16,955 bases of DNA from Chloroflexota bacterium (GCA_005880175.1 VBJR01000229.1:1-16955), one strand, 5' to 3'; positions 1 to 7,402 are shown, numbered from the stretch's first letter. Translations and numbers: made by a program. The notes: generated from the sequence alone by a model not told the origin.

Positions 1-563
1 GGGGTCATCTGGCCCCGCTGTCCGGGCGGGCCCTGCTCCATGGCCGGCGGGCTGGCCGGGACCGGGGCCGCGGCGGCCGGGATGGAGTTGCGCTGGTTCA
101 CGTGGTTCGCGGGCGCGGGAGCCGGCGCGGCCGGAGGCCCGTTCCAGACCTGCTCCTGCGGCGCGACAGGCGCGGGCGCGGGCGCCGCCGGGGGCGGAGT
201 CCGGCGCGGAGCGCTCTGCTTCGGAGGCGGCGGAGCGGTCTGCGTGATCGTCCGCGCGGAGCCGTTCGCCGAGGCGCGCTCGATGAGCTCCGGGATGGAG
301 GACCGAACGGTCTCGTCGGCCGGCAGCTTCGCCTTGGCGTCGAAATCGAAGTCACCATCGGCCCATGCCAGGGCCGTGACGACGGCGTCGTCGCCCGCAG
401 CCCCCTCGCCCACCGCATGGAAGAGGTGGCCGAAGAGGAAATACAGCGTCGTCGCGCCGGCGCCGTTCTGGCGGAGGGTCAGCGTACCTGTCGCACGCTC
501 AGCCTGAGCTGCCTCGAGAAGGGACCGGACGTTGTTTTCGGCTAGCGACCCTCTGGTCTGCAA
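1..563 (-). CDS. DUF4388 (PATAN-like) domain protein, C-terminus cut by window edge
   Basis: I read this frame directly on the minus strand; it runs off the left edge with 187 residues visible. Residues about 5-95 look like a DUF4388 domain: GSLAENNVRSLLEAA, then a Leu/Arg-rich strand, YFLFGHLFHAVGEG and an acidic region ending in SIPELIERA. These domains occur in regulatory or scaffold proteins, often with response regulators. From about residue 110 a long low-complexity linker rich in Pro, Ala and Gln continues to the edge, so a further domain may lie outside. The start is TTG at 563, chosen because GGAG lies six bases upstream; an in-frame GTG at 584 has no such site. The divergent neighbour is a histidine phosphatase. 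The domain call is fairly safe, but the biological role is unknown. Confidence 0.75.
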   Translation of the reverse strand, partial: MQTRGSLAENNVRSLLEAAQAERATGTLTLRQNGAGATTLYFLFGHLFHAVGEGAAGDDAVVTALAWADGDFDFDAKAKLPADETVRSSIPELIERASANGSARTITQTAPPPPKQSAPRRTPPPAAPAPAPVAPQEQVWNGPPAAPAPAPANHVNQRNSIPAAAAPVPASPPAMEQGPPGQRGQMT

Positions 564-624
564 CGGCTTCTCCGTTCGGGGCACGGCGCGGGGTGCGCCG
601 CCCAGGTTGAACTCCGTAAGAGGG

Positions 625-633
625 TAGTATAGA
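625..633. promoter_or_regulatory. Overlapping divergent -10 elements for DUF4388 gene and phosphatase
   Basis: The sequence TAGTATAGA reads as TAGTAT (625-630) or TATAGA (628-633) on the plus strand and as TATACT (631-626) on the minus strand, the latter one mismatch from TATAAT. The plus-strand hexamer lies about 9-12 bases before the phosphatase ATG at 643, which has no Shine-Dalgarno. The minus-strand hexamer would give a leader of about 55 nt that carries the GGAG site before TTG 563. TTGAAC at 607-612 is a possible -35 for the plus strand, although the spacing (15) is short. Confidence 0.5.
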
Positions 634-642
634 CGCCGCGCG

Positions 643-1323
643 ATGTCGAATCAGGAGCAGGCGCCAACGCAGGTCGCCGCCCCCGACACCGCCGATGAAC
701 ACGATCGCACACTCGCCCCATCTCGTCTACTCCTCGTTCGACATGGAGAGTCTACGTGGAACGCCGGTAGGCGAATCCAGGGCCAATTGGACCCTCCGCT
801 GTCCGAACGGGGGTTGGCGCAGGCCCAGGAGGTGGCGGAGCGGTTCCTGGGTCATCGGTTCGAGGGGCTGTACACGAGCGACCTGGTCCGGGCCAGGCAG
901 ACGGCGGAGCGGATCGGGGCCGCCGTCGGCGTGGAGCCGGTGGACGAGCCGGGTCTGCGCGAGATCGCCCTGGGCGCGTGGGAGGGCAAGACCCGGGAGG
1001 ACCTGATCGAGGAGTACCCGGAGCTCTGGGCCCGCTGGTCCGAGGCGCCGGACTGGGACATCGTCCCGGGCGGCGAGGGGGCCCAGCCGTTCGCCCGGCG
1101 CGTGGACGCCGCGCTGGAGCGGATCCGGGAGCGGCACCCGCACGGCGACGTCCTGTGCGTGGCACACGGGGGAGTGATCCAGGTCGCCATCCTGAGCGTG
1201 GTGGGCCGGGCCAGCCGCGGCGTCTTCCCGTTCCTGATCGAGAACTGCTCGGTCACGGTGATCCAGCGGACCGCCCGGCGGACCGTCGTGACCGCCGTGA
1301 ACGACACCTGCCACCTCACCTGA
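643..1323 (+). CDS. Histidine phosphatase family protein (phosphoglycerate mutase-like)
   Basis: This 226-residue protein belongs to the histidine phosphatase superfamily. After a polar N-terminal tail of about 26 residues comes the signature LLLVRHGEST, whose His is the phospho-acceptor. It is followed by LSERGLAQA, then YTSDLVRARQTAE (the conserved S-x-L-x-R-A-x-Q-T-A segment), the acidic E in LREIALGAWEG, and the second catalytic His in CVAHGGV. The members closest in architecture are cofactor-independent phosphatases such as GpmB, CobC or PhoE types; the substrate cannot be read from sequence. No cobalamin genes are near, so CobC is not favoured. The ATG has no Shine-Dalgarno but sits close to a -10-like element, suggesting a very short leader. 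It converges with the response regulator, with 15 bases between the stops. Confidence 0.9.
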   Translation: MSNQEQAPTQVAAPDTADEHDRTLAPSRLLLVRHGESTWNAGRRIQGQLDPPLSERGLAQAQEVAERFLGHRFEGLYTSDLVRARQTAERIGAAVGVEPVDEPGLREIALGAWEGKTREDLIEEYPELWARWSEAPDWDIVPGGEGAQPFARRVDAALERIRERHPHGDVLCVAHGGVIQVAILSVVGRASRGVFPFLIENCSVTVIQRTARRTVVTAVNDTCHLT

Positions 1324-1338
1324 GCCGGGGCCGGGCCG

Positions 1339-2079
1339 CTACTCCGCCCGGGCGTTCGTGAAGCGGTAGCCGATGCCCGGCACGGCCAGCACGTAGAACG
1401 GCCGGCTGGGCTCGAGCTCGATCTTGCGGCGCAGGTTCCGGACGTGGACGTCGATGACCCGCGTCTCGATGTCGCCCTGGTGGCCCTGGCCCCAGATGTG
1501 CTGCAGGATCCGCTCCCGCGACAGCGCCTTCCCGGCGTGCGCGGCCAGCAGCGACAGCAGCTCGAACTCCGTGTGGGTGAGGGCGATCTCGTCCCCGCTC
1601 CTGACCACCCGCCGCTCGTTGAGGTCGATCAGCAGATCCTTGAACTCCAGCCGGGCCCGCTGCGCCTCGTGCCCGTCCAGCCGGGCCCGGCGCAGGTTGG
1701 CGGCGATGCGGGCGGTCAGCTCCCGCATCCGGATCGGCTTGGTCACGTAGTCGTCGGCGCCGATCTCCAGGCCCACCACGACGTCGATCTCCTCGGCCCG
1801 GGCGCTGATCAGGATGATCGGCACGTCGTCGTTCTGGCGGCGCAGCTCGCGGCACACGTCGAAGCCGGACATGTCAGGTAGGCTGACCTCGAGCAGGATC
1901 GCCGTCGGCCGGGACTCGGCCGCCCGGGTGAGGGCCTCCTGGCCGTTCCCGGCCTCGACCACCTCGAAGCCGTCCTGCCGGCACGCGGCGCTGATCTCGG
2001 CCCGGAGGCGCGAGTCGGGGTCGGCGACGAGCACTCGCCGGGGGGCCAGCTCCACGCCGCCGTCCAGTCGATCGATCAC
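1339..2079 (-). CDS. OmpR/PhoB-family response regulator with Asp-to-Glu phospho-site
   Basis: This 246-residue protein has an N-terminal receiver (about 15-130) and a C-terminal winged-helix DNA-binding domain (about 145-243) with LTHTEFELLSLLAAH, VDVHVRNLRRKIE and the terminal GIGYRF signature. In the receiver the acidic pocket reads VADPD (Asp20 kept, the next residue is Pro), the Ser/Thr switch is Ser92 and the conserved Lys is K114 in VTKPI. The phospho-acceptor position reads LLEVSLPDMSG, with Glu64 in place of Asp (codon GAG). In well-studied regulators this change often mimics the phosphorylated state, so this may be a constitutively active or non-phosphorylated regulator. No histidine kinase is adjacent. 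The start is GTG 2079 with TACAGT 10 bases upstream; GTG 2055 is a possible alternative. Confidence 0.92.
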   Translation of the reverse strand: MIDRLDGGVELAPRRVLVADPDSRLRAEISAACRQDGFEVVEAGNGQEALTRAAESRPTAILLEVSLPDMSGFDVCRELRRQNDDVPIILISARAEEIDVVVGLEIGADDYVTKPIRMRELTARIAANLRRARLDGHEAQRARLEFKDLLIDLNERRVVRSGDEIALTHTEFELLSLLAAHAGKALSRERILQHIWGQGHQGDIETRVIDVHVRNLRRKIELEPSRPFYVLAVPGIGYRFTNARAE

Positions 2080-2089
2080 TCCGTCAACA

Positions 2090-2095
2090 ACTGTA
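2090..2095 (-). promoter_or_regulatory. Candidate -10 of the response regulator
   Basis: TACAGT on the minus strand ends 10 bases before the GTG at 2079, which has no well-placed Shine-Dalgarno, so the transcript would have little or no leader. It overlaps the palindrome CTGTACAG at 2091-2098, a possible operator. No clear -35 was seen; TTGTTA lies 19 bases upstream. Confidence 0.35.
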
Positions 2096-2136
2096 CAGAT
2101 ACGTGCAAGCTTCTTAACAAGGATTCACGGCCGCCG

Positions 2137-3123
2137 CTACGGGCGGAGACGCCGCGCCATCCGCTTCGCCTGTGACGCGAGGCTGCCGACCCGCGAGGCC
2201 CAGGGCGACAGCACCAGGTCCCACGCGCCGCAGTACTCCACCTGCTCGCCGTTGAAGCCGCTCTTCACCTGCCAGAGCCCGTGCCAGGGGTGGTTCGGGT
2301 CGTCGGGGGTCGGCGGCACGCCCCAGAGGTCGTAGTCCTGGCAGCCGCGGCTGGCCGCGTCCCGCATCGCCGCCCACTGGACCGCGTACGTGGGCATGAG
2401 CTGCCGCTTGTGGCCCGTCGCCCCTCCATAGAGGTAGTAGGCGCGCGACCCGAAGCGGGCCACCATGATGGCGGCCACGGGCTCGCCCTCGTGCCGGGCG
2501 ACGTAGACGCTGCACCGTTCCAGCAGCTCCAGACGGCGCCTGAACTGCGCCTCGCTGAGCAGGGCGATGCCCTGGCGCTGCGCGGTCCCTACGCTCTGGC
2601 GGCGCATCTCGGCCGCGTCGTCGCCCTCTTCCACGGTCACCCCGCGCCGCTCCGCGAGCCGGATGTTGTACCGGTGCTTCGGCTTGAACCGGGCCATCAT
2701 CTCGTCGTCCGAACCGAGCCGCACGATCTGGGTGTGCCGGGGCTGGACCGCGGCCGCCGGCCGGAAACCCAGCGCGGCCAGGGTCTCGCCGAACGCGGGC
2801 GTGGTCTCGGGCTCGACCCGGAGGCGGGAGAAGCCGCGGTCGCGCGCCCAGCTCACCAGCTCCTCGACGGCCGCGGCCGTCGCCGGCACCGGCCCCCGGG
2901 GCACGTAGGCCCAGCGCAGCGGCCCGGTCCCGCGGAGCAGGACCTGCGCGCGGCCGCCGCCCGGCAGGACGACCCGCTCGGGCGACCAGCCCTCCTGCGC
3001 CTGGACCTCGCCGAAGCCCCAGGACTGGAGCAGCGGCGGCGGCGAGGAGAGCCCGAGCATACCCGCGTCCCAGGCGCTGGCCCCCTCCACCAGGGAGGTG
3101 GCCGCCGTCGAAGGGGAGGTCAC
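2137..3123 (-). CDS. FemABX-family peptidyltransferase (aminoacyl-tRNA-dependent type, GNAT fold)
   Basis: About 328 residues, matching a FemABX protein of two tandem GNAT-like halves. Family features: LLQSWGFGEVQAQEGW near the N-terminus, the basic motif KPKHRYNIRLAERRGV mid-protein, YYLYGGATGHKRQLMPTYAVQW, and a C-terminal segment with DYDLWGVPPTP and SGFNGEQVEYCGAWD. Characterised relatives transfer amino acids from aminoacyl-tRNA onto lipid II or peptidoglycan side chains (FemA, FemX, FmhB); others modify exopolysaccharides or proteins. I placed the start at GTG 3123 because TATCCT lies eight bases upstream; the longer GTG 3150 has no ribosome site. It follows two glycosyltransferases on the same strand, pointing to envelope or surface polymer work. 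The exact substrate is unknown. Confidence 0.85.
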   Translation of the reverse strand: MTSPSTAATSLVEGASAWDAGMLGLSSPPPLLQSWGFGEVQAQEGWSPERVVLPGGGRAQVLLRGTGPLRWAYVPRGPVPATAAAVEELVSWARDRGFSRLRVEPETTPAFGETLAALGFRPAAAVQPRHTQIVRLGSDDEMMARFKPKHRYNIRLAERRGVTVEEGDDAAEMRRQSVGTAQRQGIALLSEAQFRRRLELLERCSVYVARHEGEPVAAIMVARFGSRAYYLYGGATGHKRQLMPTYAVQWAAMRDAASRGCQDYDLWGVPPTPDDPNHPWHGLWQVKSGFNGEQVEYCGAWDLVLSPWASRVGSLASQAKRMARRLRP

Positions 3124-3131
3124 GCCTGGCA

Positions 3132-3137
3132 AGGATA
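3132..3137 (-). promoter_or_regulatory. Candidate -10 for FemABX gene
   Basis: TATCCT on the minus strand is followed by eight bases and then GTG 3123, the spacing expected for leaderless or near-leaderless transcription. It lies inside the longer possible reading frame that begins at GTG 3150, so if it is real it decides the start. The gene may also be read from the upstream glycosyltransferase operon, 31-58 bases away. Confidence 0.35.
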
Positions 3138-3181
3138 GCGATGCGGGCACCCCGAGGAGGGCGGAGGGGGCCGGAACAGGG

Positions 3182-4306
3182 CTACCGGTGGGCCGCGACC
3201 GGGGCTTCCTGGGCCAGGCGGTGGTACAGGGCCAGCAGCGCGTCGAGGTTGTCGGACAGCGAGAACCGCCCGACCGCCCGCTCCCGGGCCAGGCGGCCGA
3301 GCAGCTCGCACATCGGCGGCGTCTCGACCAGCAGCCGGATCGTCGCCCGCAGCTCGCTCTCGAGGTGGGCCGGGTCGAGCACCACGCCGGCGCCGCGCAG
3401 GGCCTCGCCGTCGCTGCCGACGTCCGTCGCGACCGTGGCGGCGCCGCAGGCCATGGCCTCCAGCATCGCCAGGGACAGCCCCTCGACGCTGGACGGCAGG
3501 AAGAACGCGTCGGAGGCGCGGAGGATGTCGATGCGCTCGTGCTCGTCCGTCACCACGCCGGTGAACAGGACCCGGGCGTCGGCGTAGCGGCGCTCCAGCC
3601 GGCGCCGCTCGACGCCCCCGCCCACCACCACCAGCCGGGCGCCGGCCGGCGGGTCCGCGTCCAGGAACGCGGCCAGCAGCACGTCCACGTTCTTCTCGGG
3701 GTCGAGCCGGCCCACGTAGCTGAACACTCGCTCGGCGTGCAGCTCGGCGCGCTTCCGGGACGGGCCCGGGCTGTACCGGCTCACGTCCACGCCGTTAGGC
3801 AGCACGTGGATGACGTCCCGGGGCACGCCCAGGCCGGCCAGGATGTCGCGCTGCGCCTCGCCGAAGATGATCACCGCGTCGCACTCGGCCAGCGCCTGGG
3901 CGTAGAGGCGGTACACCGCCGCCGAGATGCCCCGCCACACCGAGAACCGAGTGTCGTACGGCACGTGGAACGTCGCCACGATCGGGATGCCGAGCTCGTG
4001 GCAGATCCGGGGCAGGTTGAAGTCCAGGCTCGAGAACGCCAGCGACACGTGGACCAGGTCGACCTCGTGGGCGCGGAGCAGGTCGAGCAGCTTGCGCTTC
4101 GACCCCGGCGGCGACAGCACCAGGCGGTGCGAGAGGGCGAACGCGTCGAGCGCGATCGAGCTGTCGTCGTCGACCTGGTCCCGCGCGTGGTGCAGGAACA
4201 GGACGTCCACGCCGCGGTCGCGCAGCCCGTTGGTGATCTCGCGCGAGTACGTGATGATGCCGTCGGCGCCGGTCGTCGATCGGTGTCCCAGCCAGGCCAC
4301 CCTCAT
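3182..4306 (-). CDS. GT4-family glycosyltransferase (second of a tandem pair)
   Basis: A 374-residue GT-B retaining glycosyltransferase of family GT4. The N-terminal acceptor domain opens with MRVAWLGHRS and TYSREI. The C-terminal nucleotide-sugar domain has FSYVGRLDPEKNVDVLL, VVVGGGVERRRLE, VLFTGVV and the E-x7-E motif in SSVEGLSLAMLEAMACG, whose two Glu residues contact the sugar nucleotide. The linker HVLPNGVDVSRYSPGP is typical. It transfers a sugar from an activated donor to an unknown acceptor, probably at the inner face of the membrane. Its ATG overlaps the stop of the upstream paralogue by ATGA (4303-4306), so translation is probably coupled. Long identical blocks shared with that neighbour show recent duplication. 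Confidence 0.9.
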   Translation of the reverse strand: MRVAWLGHRSTTGADGIITYSREITNGLRDRGVDVLFLHHARDQVDDDSSIALDAFALSHRLVLSPPGSKRKLLDLLRAHEVDLVHVSLAFSSLDFNLPRICHELGIPIVATFHVPYDTRFSVWRGISAAVYRLYAQALAECDAVIIFGEAQRDILAGLGVPRDVIHVLPNGVDVSRYSPGPSRKRAELHAERVFSYVGRLDPEKNVDVLLAAFLDADPPAGARLVVVGGGVERRRLERRYADARVLFTGVVTDEHERIDILRASDAFFLPSSVEGLSLAMLEAMACGAATVATDVGSDGEALRGAGVVLDPAHLESELRATIRLLVETPPMCELLGRLARERAVGRFSLSDNLDALLALYHRLAQEAPVAAHR

Positions 4307-5433
4307 GCCGTCAGCTCCTGGTAGATGTCGACCAGCGCGTCCACGTTCCGCTCCAGTGAGTAGCGCTCGACCACTCGCTCCCGCGCCAGCCGGCCCAGCG
4401 GGGCCGCCAGCCAGGGCATCTCCATCAGCTCGCGGAGGGCGAGCCGCAACTGATCGTCCAGGCCGCGCGGGTCGAGGACGATGCCGGCCCCACGCAGTGC
4501 GTCCCCATCCACGCCGACATCCGTCGCCACCGTCGCCGCGCCGCAGGCCATCGCCTCCAGCATGGACAGGGACAGTCCCTCGACGCTCGACGGAAGGAAG
4601 AACGCGTCCGCGCCGCGCAGGAGCGCGATCCGGCTGGCGGCGTCCGGCACGTGCCCGGTGAACACGACGCGCGGGTCGCGGTACTGCCGCTGGAGCCGCT
4701 TTCGCTCCCCGCCCCCGCCCATGACGACGAGCGCCACGCCGGAGTCCGGCTCGCTGTCCAGGAACGCCCGGAGCAGCACGTCCACGTTCTTCTCCGAATC
4801 CACTCTGCCCATGTATACGAAGAGGAGCGACGCGCCCAGGCGCTCCTTCCAGTCCGAGGGGCCGGGCGAGTAGACCTCCACGTCCACGCCGTTGGGCAGG
4901 ATCCGCAGCGTCTCCGCGGGCACCCCCAGCTCGACCAGGACGTCGCGCTGCGAGGCGCCGAACACGATCACGCGGTCGCTGGCCGCGAGCGTGGGCGCGT
5001 ACAGGCGGTACGTCGCGGACGTCAGGCTCGACCAGACCGACGGCCGGTTGTCGAACGCCACGTGGAACGTCACGACCAGCGGCACCCCGGCCCGGCGGCA
5101 CGCGTCGGGCAGGTCGAAGTCCAGGCTCGAGAACCAGAACGAGGCGTGCACCACGTCGAAGTCGCCCCGCTCCAGGCGCTCCCGCAGCTTCCGCCGGGCC
5201 CCGAGGCTGGACAGGACCAGGCGGTGGCCGACCGGCAGCGACTCCAGGAGCACCGCCTCGTCCGCCTCCGCCCGCGGCGCTTCCTCGCGCGCCGGCAGGT
5301 CGTGCTGGAAGAACGTGACCCGGTGGCCGCGCTGGCGGAGGCGGGCGACCACCTCGCGGGAGTACGTCGCCATCCCGCCGCCGAGCGCCGGCGACGTGTG
5401 CCCGAGCCATGCGATCCGGAGAGGTGCGTTCAC
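4303..5433 (-). CDS. GT4-family glycosyltransferase (first of a tandem pair)
   Basis: A 376-residue GT4 enzyme and paralogue of the next gene downstream. Shared blocks include SSLDF, FGxAQRD-like and LPNGVDV segments, ADAFFLPSSVEGLSL and LEAMACGAATVATDVG. The N-terminus (IAWLGHTSPALGGGMATYSR) carries the Gly-rich loop of the acceptor domain, and the E-x7-E motif is in SVEGLSLSMLEAM. The start is GTG at 5433, overlapping the folK stop by GTGA (5430-5433), so it probably belongs to one transcript with folK. The two copies differ most in the region after the Gly-rich loop and before HRLVLS, which suggests different acceptors. Donor and acceptor sugars cannot be named from the sequence. Confidence 0.9.
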   Translation of the reverse strand: MNAPLRIAWLGHTSPALGGGMATYSREVVARLRQRGHRVTFFQHDLPAREEAPRAEADEAVLLESLPVGHRLVLSSLGARRKLRERLERGDFDVVHASFWFSSLDFDLPDACRRAGVPLVVTFHVAFDNRPSVWSSLTSATYRLYAPTLAASDRVIVFGASQRDVLVELGVPAETLRILPNGVDVEVYSPGPSDWKERLGASLLFVYMGRVDSEKNVDVLLRAFLDSEPDSGVALVVMGGGGERKRLQRQYRDPRVVFTGHVPDAASRIALLRGADAFFLPSSVEGLSLSMLEAMACGAATVATDVGVDGDALRGAGIVLDPRGLDDQLRLALRELMEMPWLAAPLGRLARERVVERYSLERNVDALVDIYQELTA

Positions 5434-5843
5434 GTGCGGACCAGGTCAGGCCGGAGCTCGACCAGCAGCTCGCGGACGAACTCCCGCTCGCCGAGGCCGG
5501 GGTGGGGGATGACCAGGTCGGGGTCCGCGACGGACTCGTCGCCGAACAGCAGGATGTCCACGTCGATCTCGCGCGGCCCCCAGCGGTACGTCGGGGTCCG
5601 GCCCACCGCCGCCTCGACCGCCTTGGCCGCGGCCAGCAGCTCGCGCGGACCCGCCGTCCAGTCCACCTCGATCACCTGGTTCAGGAAGCGCGGCTGGTCC
5701 GTGACCCCGAACGGCTCCGTCTCGCGGACGGACGACGCCCGGAGCGGACGCGCGCCCCGCACGGCCAGGAGCCGGCGCGCGGCGGCCAGGTTGCCGGCGC
5801 GGTCGCCGACGTTGGCCCCGAGTGAGAGGTAGGCCACCGTCAT
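5430..5843 (-). CDS. folK: 2-amino-4-hydroxy-6-hydroxymethyldihydropteridine diphosphokinase (HPPK)
   Basis: This 137-residue protein matches HPPK, which transfers pyrophosphate from ATP to 6-hydroxymethyl-7,8-dihydropterin in folate synthesis. Visible signatures are the start AYLSLGANVGDRAGNL, the segment VRETEPFGVTDQPRFLNQV, and RWGPREIDVDILLFG (87-101), where D94 and D96 are the magnesium-binding Asp pair. The terminal IPHPGLGEREFVRELLVEL is also typical. It is somewhat shorter than the usual 150-165 residues. folB and folP, often adjacent in other genomes, are not here; instead the gene leads a glycosyltransferase operon. The ATG at 5843 has no usable Shine-Dalgarno, and CATACT lies six bases upstream, so it may be leaderless. 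The divergent Mur ligase starts only 24 bases away. Confidence 0.93.
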   Translation of the reverse strand: MTVAYLSLGANVGDRAGNLAAARRLLAVRGARPLRASSVRETEPFGVTDQPRFLNQVIEVDWTAGPRELLAAAKAVEAAVGRTPTYRWGPREIDVDILLFGDESVADPDLVIPHPGLGEREFVRELLVELRPDLVRT

Positions 5844-5849
5844 GGCCCA

Positions 5850-5857
5850 AGTATGCT
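5850..5857. promoter_or_regulatory. Shared divergent -10 region, folK / Mur ligase
   Basis: AGTATGCT contains TATGCT (5852-5857) on the plus strand and CATACT (5855-5850) on the minus strand, overlapping by four bases. CATACT is six bases from the folK ATG; TATGCT is ten bases from the Mur ligase ATG at 5868. Any -35 elements would have to lie inside the opposite gene, and none is obvious. Confidence 0.4.
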
Positions 5858-5867
5858 CAGCGCCTCC

Positions 5868-7340
5868 ATGCGTCTCGGGGACCTGGCGGCCGGCGTGCCG
5901 GGAGCGGTGATCGAGGCCGGCGTCTGTGTGGACGTCCGGGCCGTCGTCCACGACTCGCGCCAGGCCGGGCCCGGCGATCTGTTCGTCGCGGTCCGCGGGC
6001 TGCGGGCGGACGGCCACGACTTCGCCGCCGCGGCGGCCGCGCGGGGCGCGGCCGTGGCGCTCGAGCGGCCGGTGCCGCTCCCCGCCGGCGCGGCGTGGCT
6101 GCGGCTGGCCGACGGCCGCCTCGGCCTGGGTGAGCTGGCGGCGGCGCTGCACGGCCGCCCGGGGCGCCGGCTGCGCGTCGTGGGCGTGACCGGCACGGCC
6201 GGCAAGAGCACGACGACGCACCTGACCGCGAGCGCGCTGGAGACCGCCGGCCTGCCGGCCGGCTACCTGAGCTCGATCGCGCTGCGGGCGTCCGGCCCGC
6301 CGGTCGTCAACGAGTCCGGCCAGACGACGATGGAGGCGCCCCAGGTGCAGGCGTGGCTGGGCCGCATGGTCGCCGAGGGCGCCCGGGCCGCGGTGCTGGA
6401 GGTCAGCTCGCACGCGCTGGACCAGGGCCGCGTGGCCGCGTGCGACTTCCAGGTGGCCGCGTTCACCAACATCGGCGAGGACCACCTCGAGTACCACCGC
6501 ACCCCGGCCGCGTACCTGCGGGCCAAGGCCCGGCTGATCGAGCTGTGCGGGGGCACGGCGGTGCTGAACCGAGACGACGCGTCGTTCGAGAAGCTGGCCG
6601 CGTACCCGGTCCGGTGCCGTCTCACGTACGGCGTCGAACGGCCGGCCGACGTGCGGGCGACCTGCCTGCGCCCGGTGGCCGGCGGCACCGCGTTCCGGCT
6701 CTGCGCCGGCGAGGCCGCGGCCGAGGTGCGGCTGCGGCTGCCGGGCCGGTTCAACGTGGCCAACGCGCTGTGCGCGGCCGCCTGCGGGCTCGCGCTCGAC
6801 CTGCCGCTGGACCGGCTGGCCGAGGGCCTGTCCGCGTTCCCCGGACTGCGGGGCCGGCTGGAGCGCGTGGACCTGGGCCAGCCGTTCACGGTCTACGTGG
6901 ACTTCGCGCACTCCGCCGTCGGCCTGGCCAGCGTGCTCGGCGAGCTCCGGCGGCCCGCCGGCGGCCGGCTGCTGGTCGTGTTCGGGGCGAGCTCCCGCTC
7001 GGGCGGCCACGACCCGGCCGGCATGGGCCGGGCCGCGGCCGCGCTCGCGGACTTCTTCGTCATCACCACGGACGACCCGGTGGACGCCGACCCGGCCGAG
7101 CTGGCGCGGCAGGTCGAGGCGGGCGCCGCCGGACGCCAGCCGGGCCGCGACTACGAGGTCGAGCCGGACCGCCGGGCCGCCATCCGGCGCGCGCTGGCGC
7201 TGGCCCGGCCGGGCGACGTGGTGCTGCTCGCCGGGAAGGGCCACGAGCGCACGCTGGCGCTGCCCGGCGGGCCCGTGCCCTGGGACGAGCGGGCCGAGGC
7301 GGAGGCGGGCCTGCGCGCGCTCGGCCTGGCCGCGATCTGA
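5868..7340 (+). CDS. Mur ligase family protein, MurE-type (UDP-MurNAc-tripeptide synthetase-like)
   Basis: About 490 residues with the three-domain Mur ligase layout. Numbering from an upstream ATG at 5853: N-terminal MurE-type domain with VHDSRQAGPGDLFVAVRG (32-49); P-loop GVTGTAGKSTT (111-121); EVSSHALDQGR (183-193); FTNIGEDHLEYH (204-215); the Lys to be carbamylated in AYLRAKARL (K225); LPGRFNVANALCA (297-308); C-terminal domain with YVDFAHS and GKGHE (461-465). MurE adds the third amino acid to UDP-MurNAc-L-Ala-D-Glu. Two MurE positions differ: the usual Asp/Arg-rich GGDRD loop reads GASSRSGGHD, and the DNPR-type selectivity motif reads DDPV (407-410). Third-residue specificity is therefore open, and a role outside the main pathway is possible. 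The start at 5868 (MRLGDL) fits homologues and the upstream TATGCT. It is not in a mur cluster. Confidence 0.8.
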   Translation: MRLGDLAAGVPGAVIEAGVCVDVRAVVHDSRQAGPGDLFVAVRGLRADGHDFAAAAAARGAAVALERPVPLPAGAAWLRLADGRLGLGELAAALHGRPGRRLRVVGVTGTAGKSTTTHLTASALETAGLPAGYLSSIALRASGPPVVNESGQTTMEAPQVQAWLGRMVAEGARAAVLEVSSHALDQGRVAACDFQVAAFTNIGEDHLEYHRTPAAYLRAKARLIELCGGTAVLNRDDASFEKLAAYPVRCRLTYGVERPADVRATCLRPVAGGTAFRLCAGEAAAEVRLRLPGRFNVANALCAAACGLALDLPLDRLAEGLSAFPGLRGRLERVDLGQPFTVYVDFAHSAVGLASVLGELRRPAGGRLLVVFGASSRSGGHDPAGMGRAAAALADFFVITTDDPVDADPAELARQVEAGAAGRQPGRDYEVEPDRRAAIRRALALARPGDVVLLAGKGHERTLALPGGPVPWDERAEAEAGLRALGLAAI

Positions 7341-7402
7341 ACTCGGATCTTGCCTCGCTCGGGCGGATTCTGTCTACGATCGGTACTGAACGGCACTTTT
7401 CG

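Noticed and set aside
40..545. Plus-strand open frames over the DUF4388 gene
   Set aside because: Gly/Ala- and Arg-rich shadows; the minus-strand frame has a clear domain and ribosome site.
3182..5410. Apparent 742-residue fusion over both glycosyltransferases
   Set aside because: Upstream half is the out-of-frame shadow of the first glycosyltransferase; the true start is ATG 4306, overlapping its stop.
5430..7244. Open frame of about 600 codons extending folK upstream
   Set aside because: Everything before ATG 5843 is antisense to the Mur ligase and has no recognisable domain.
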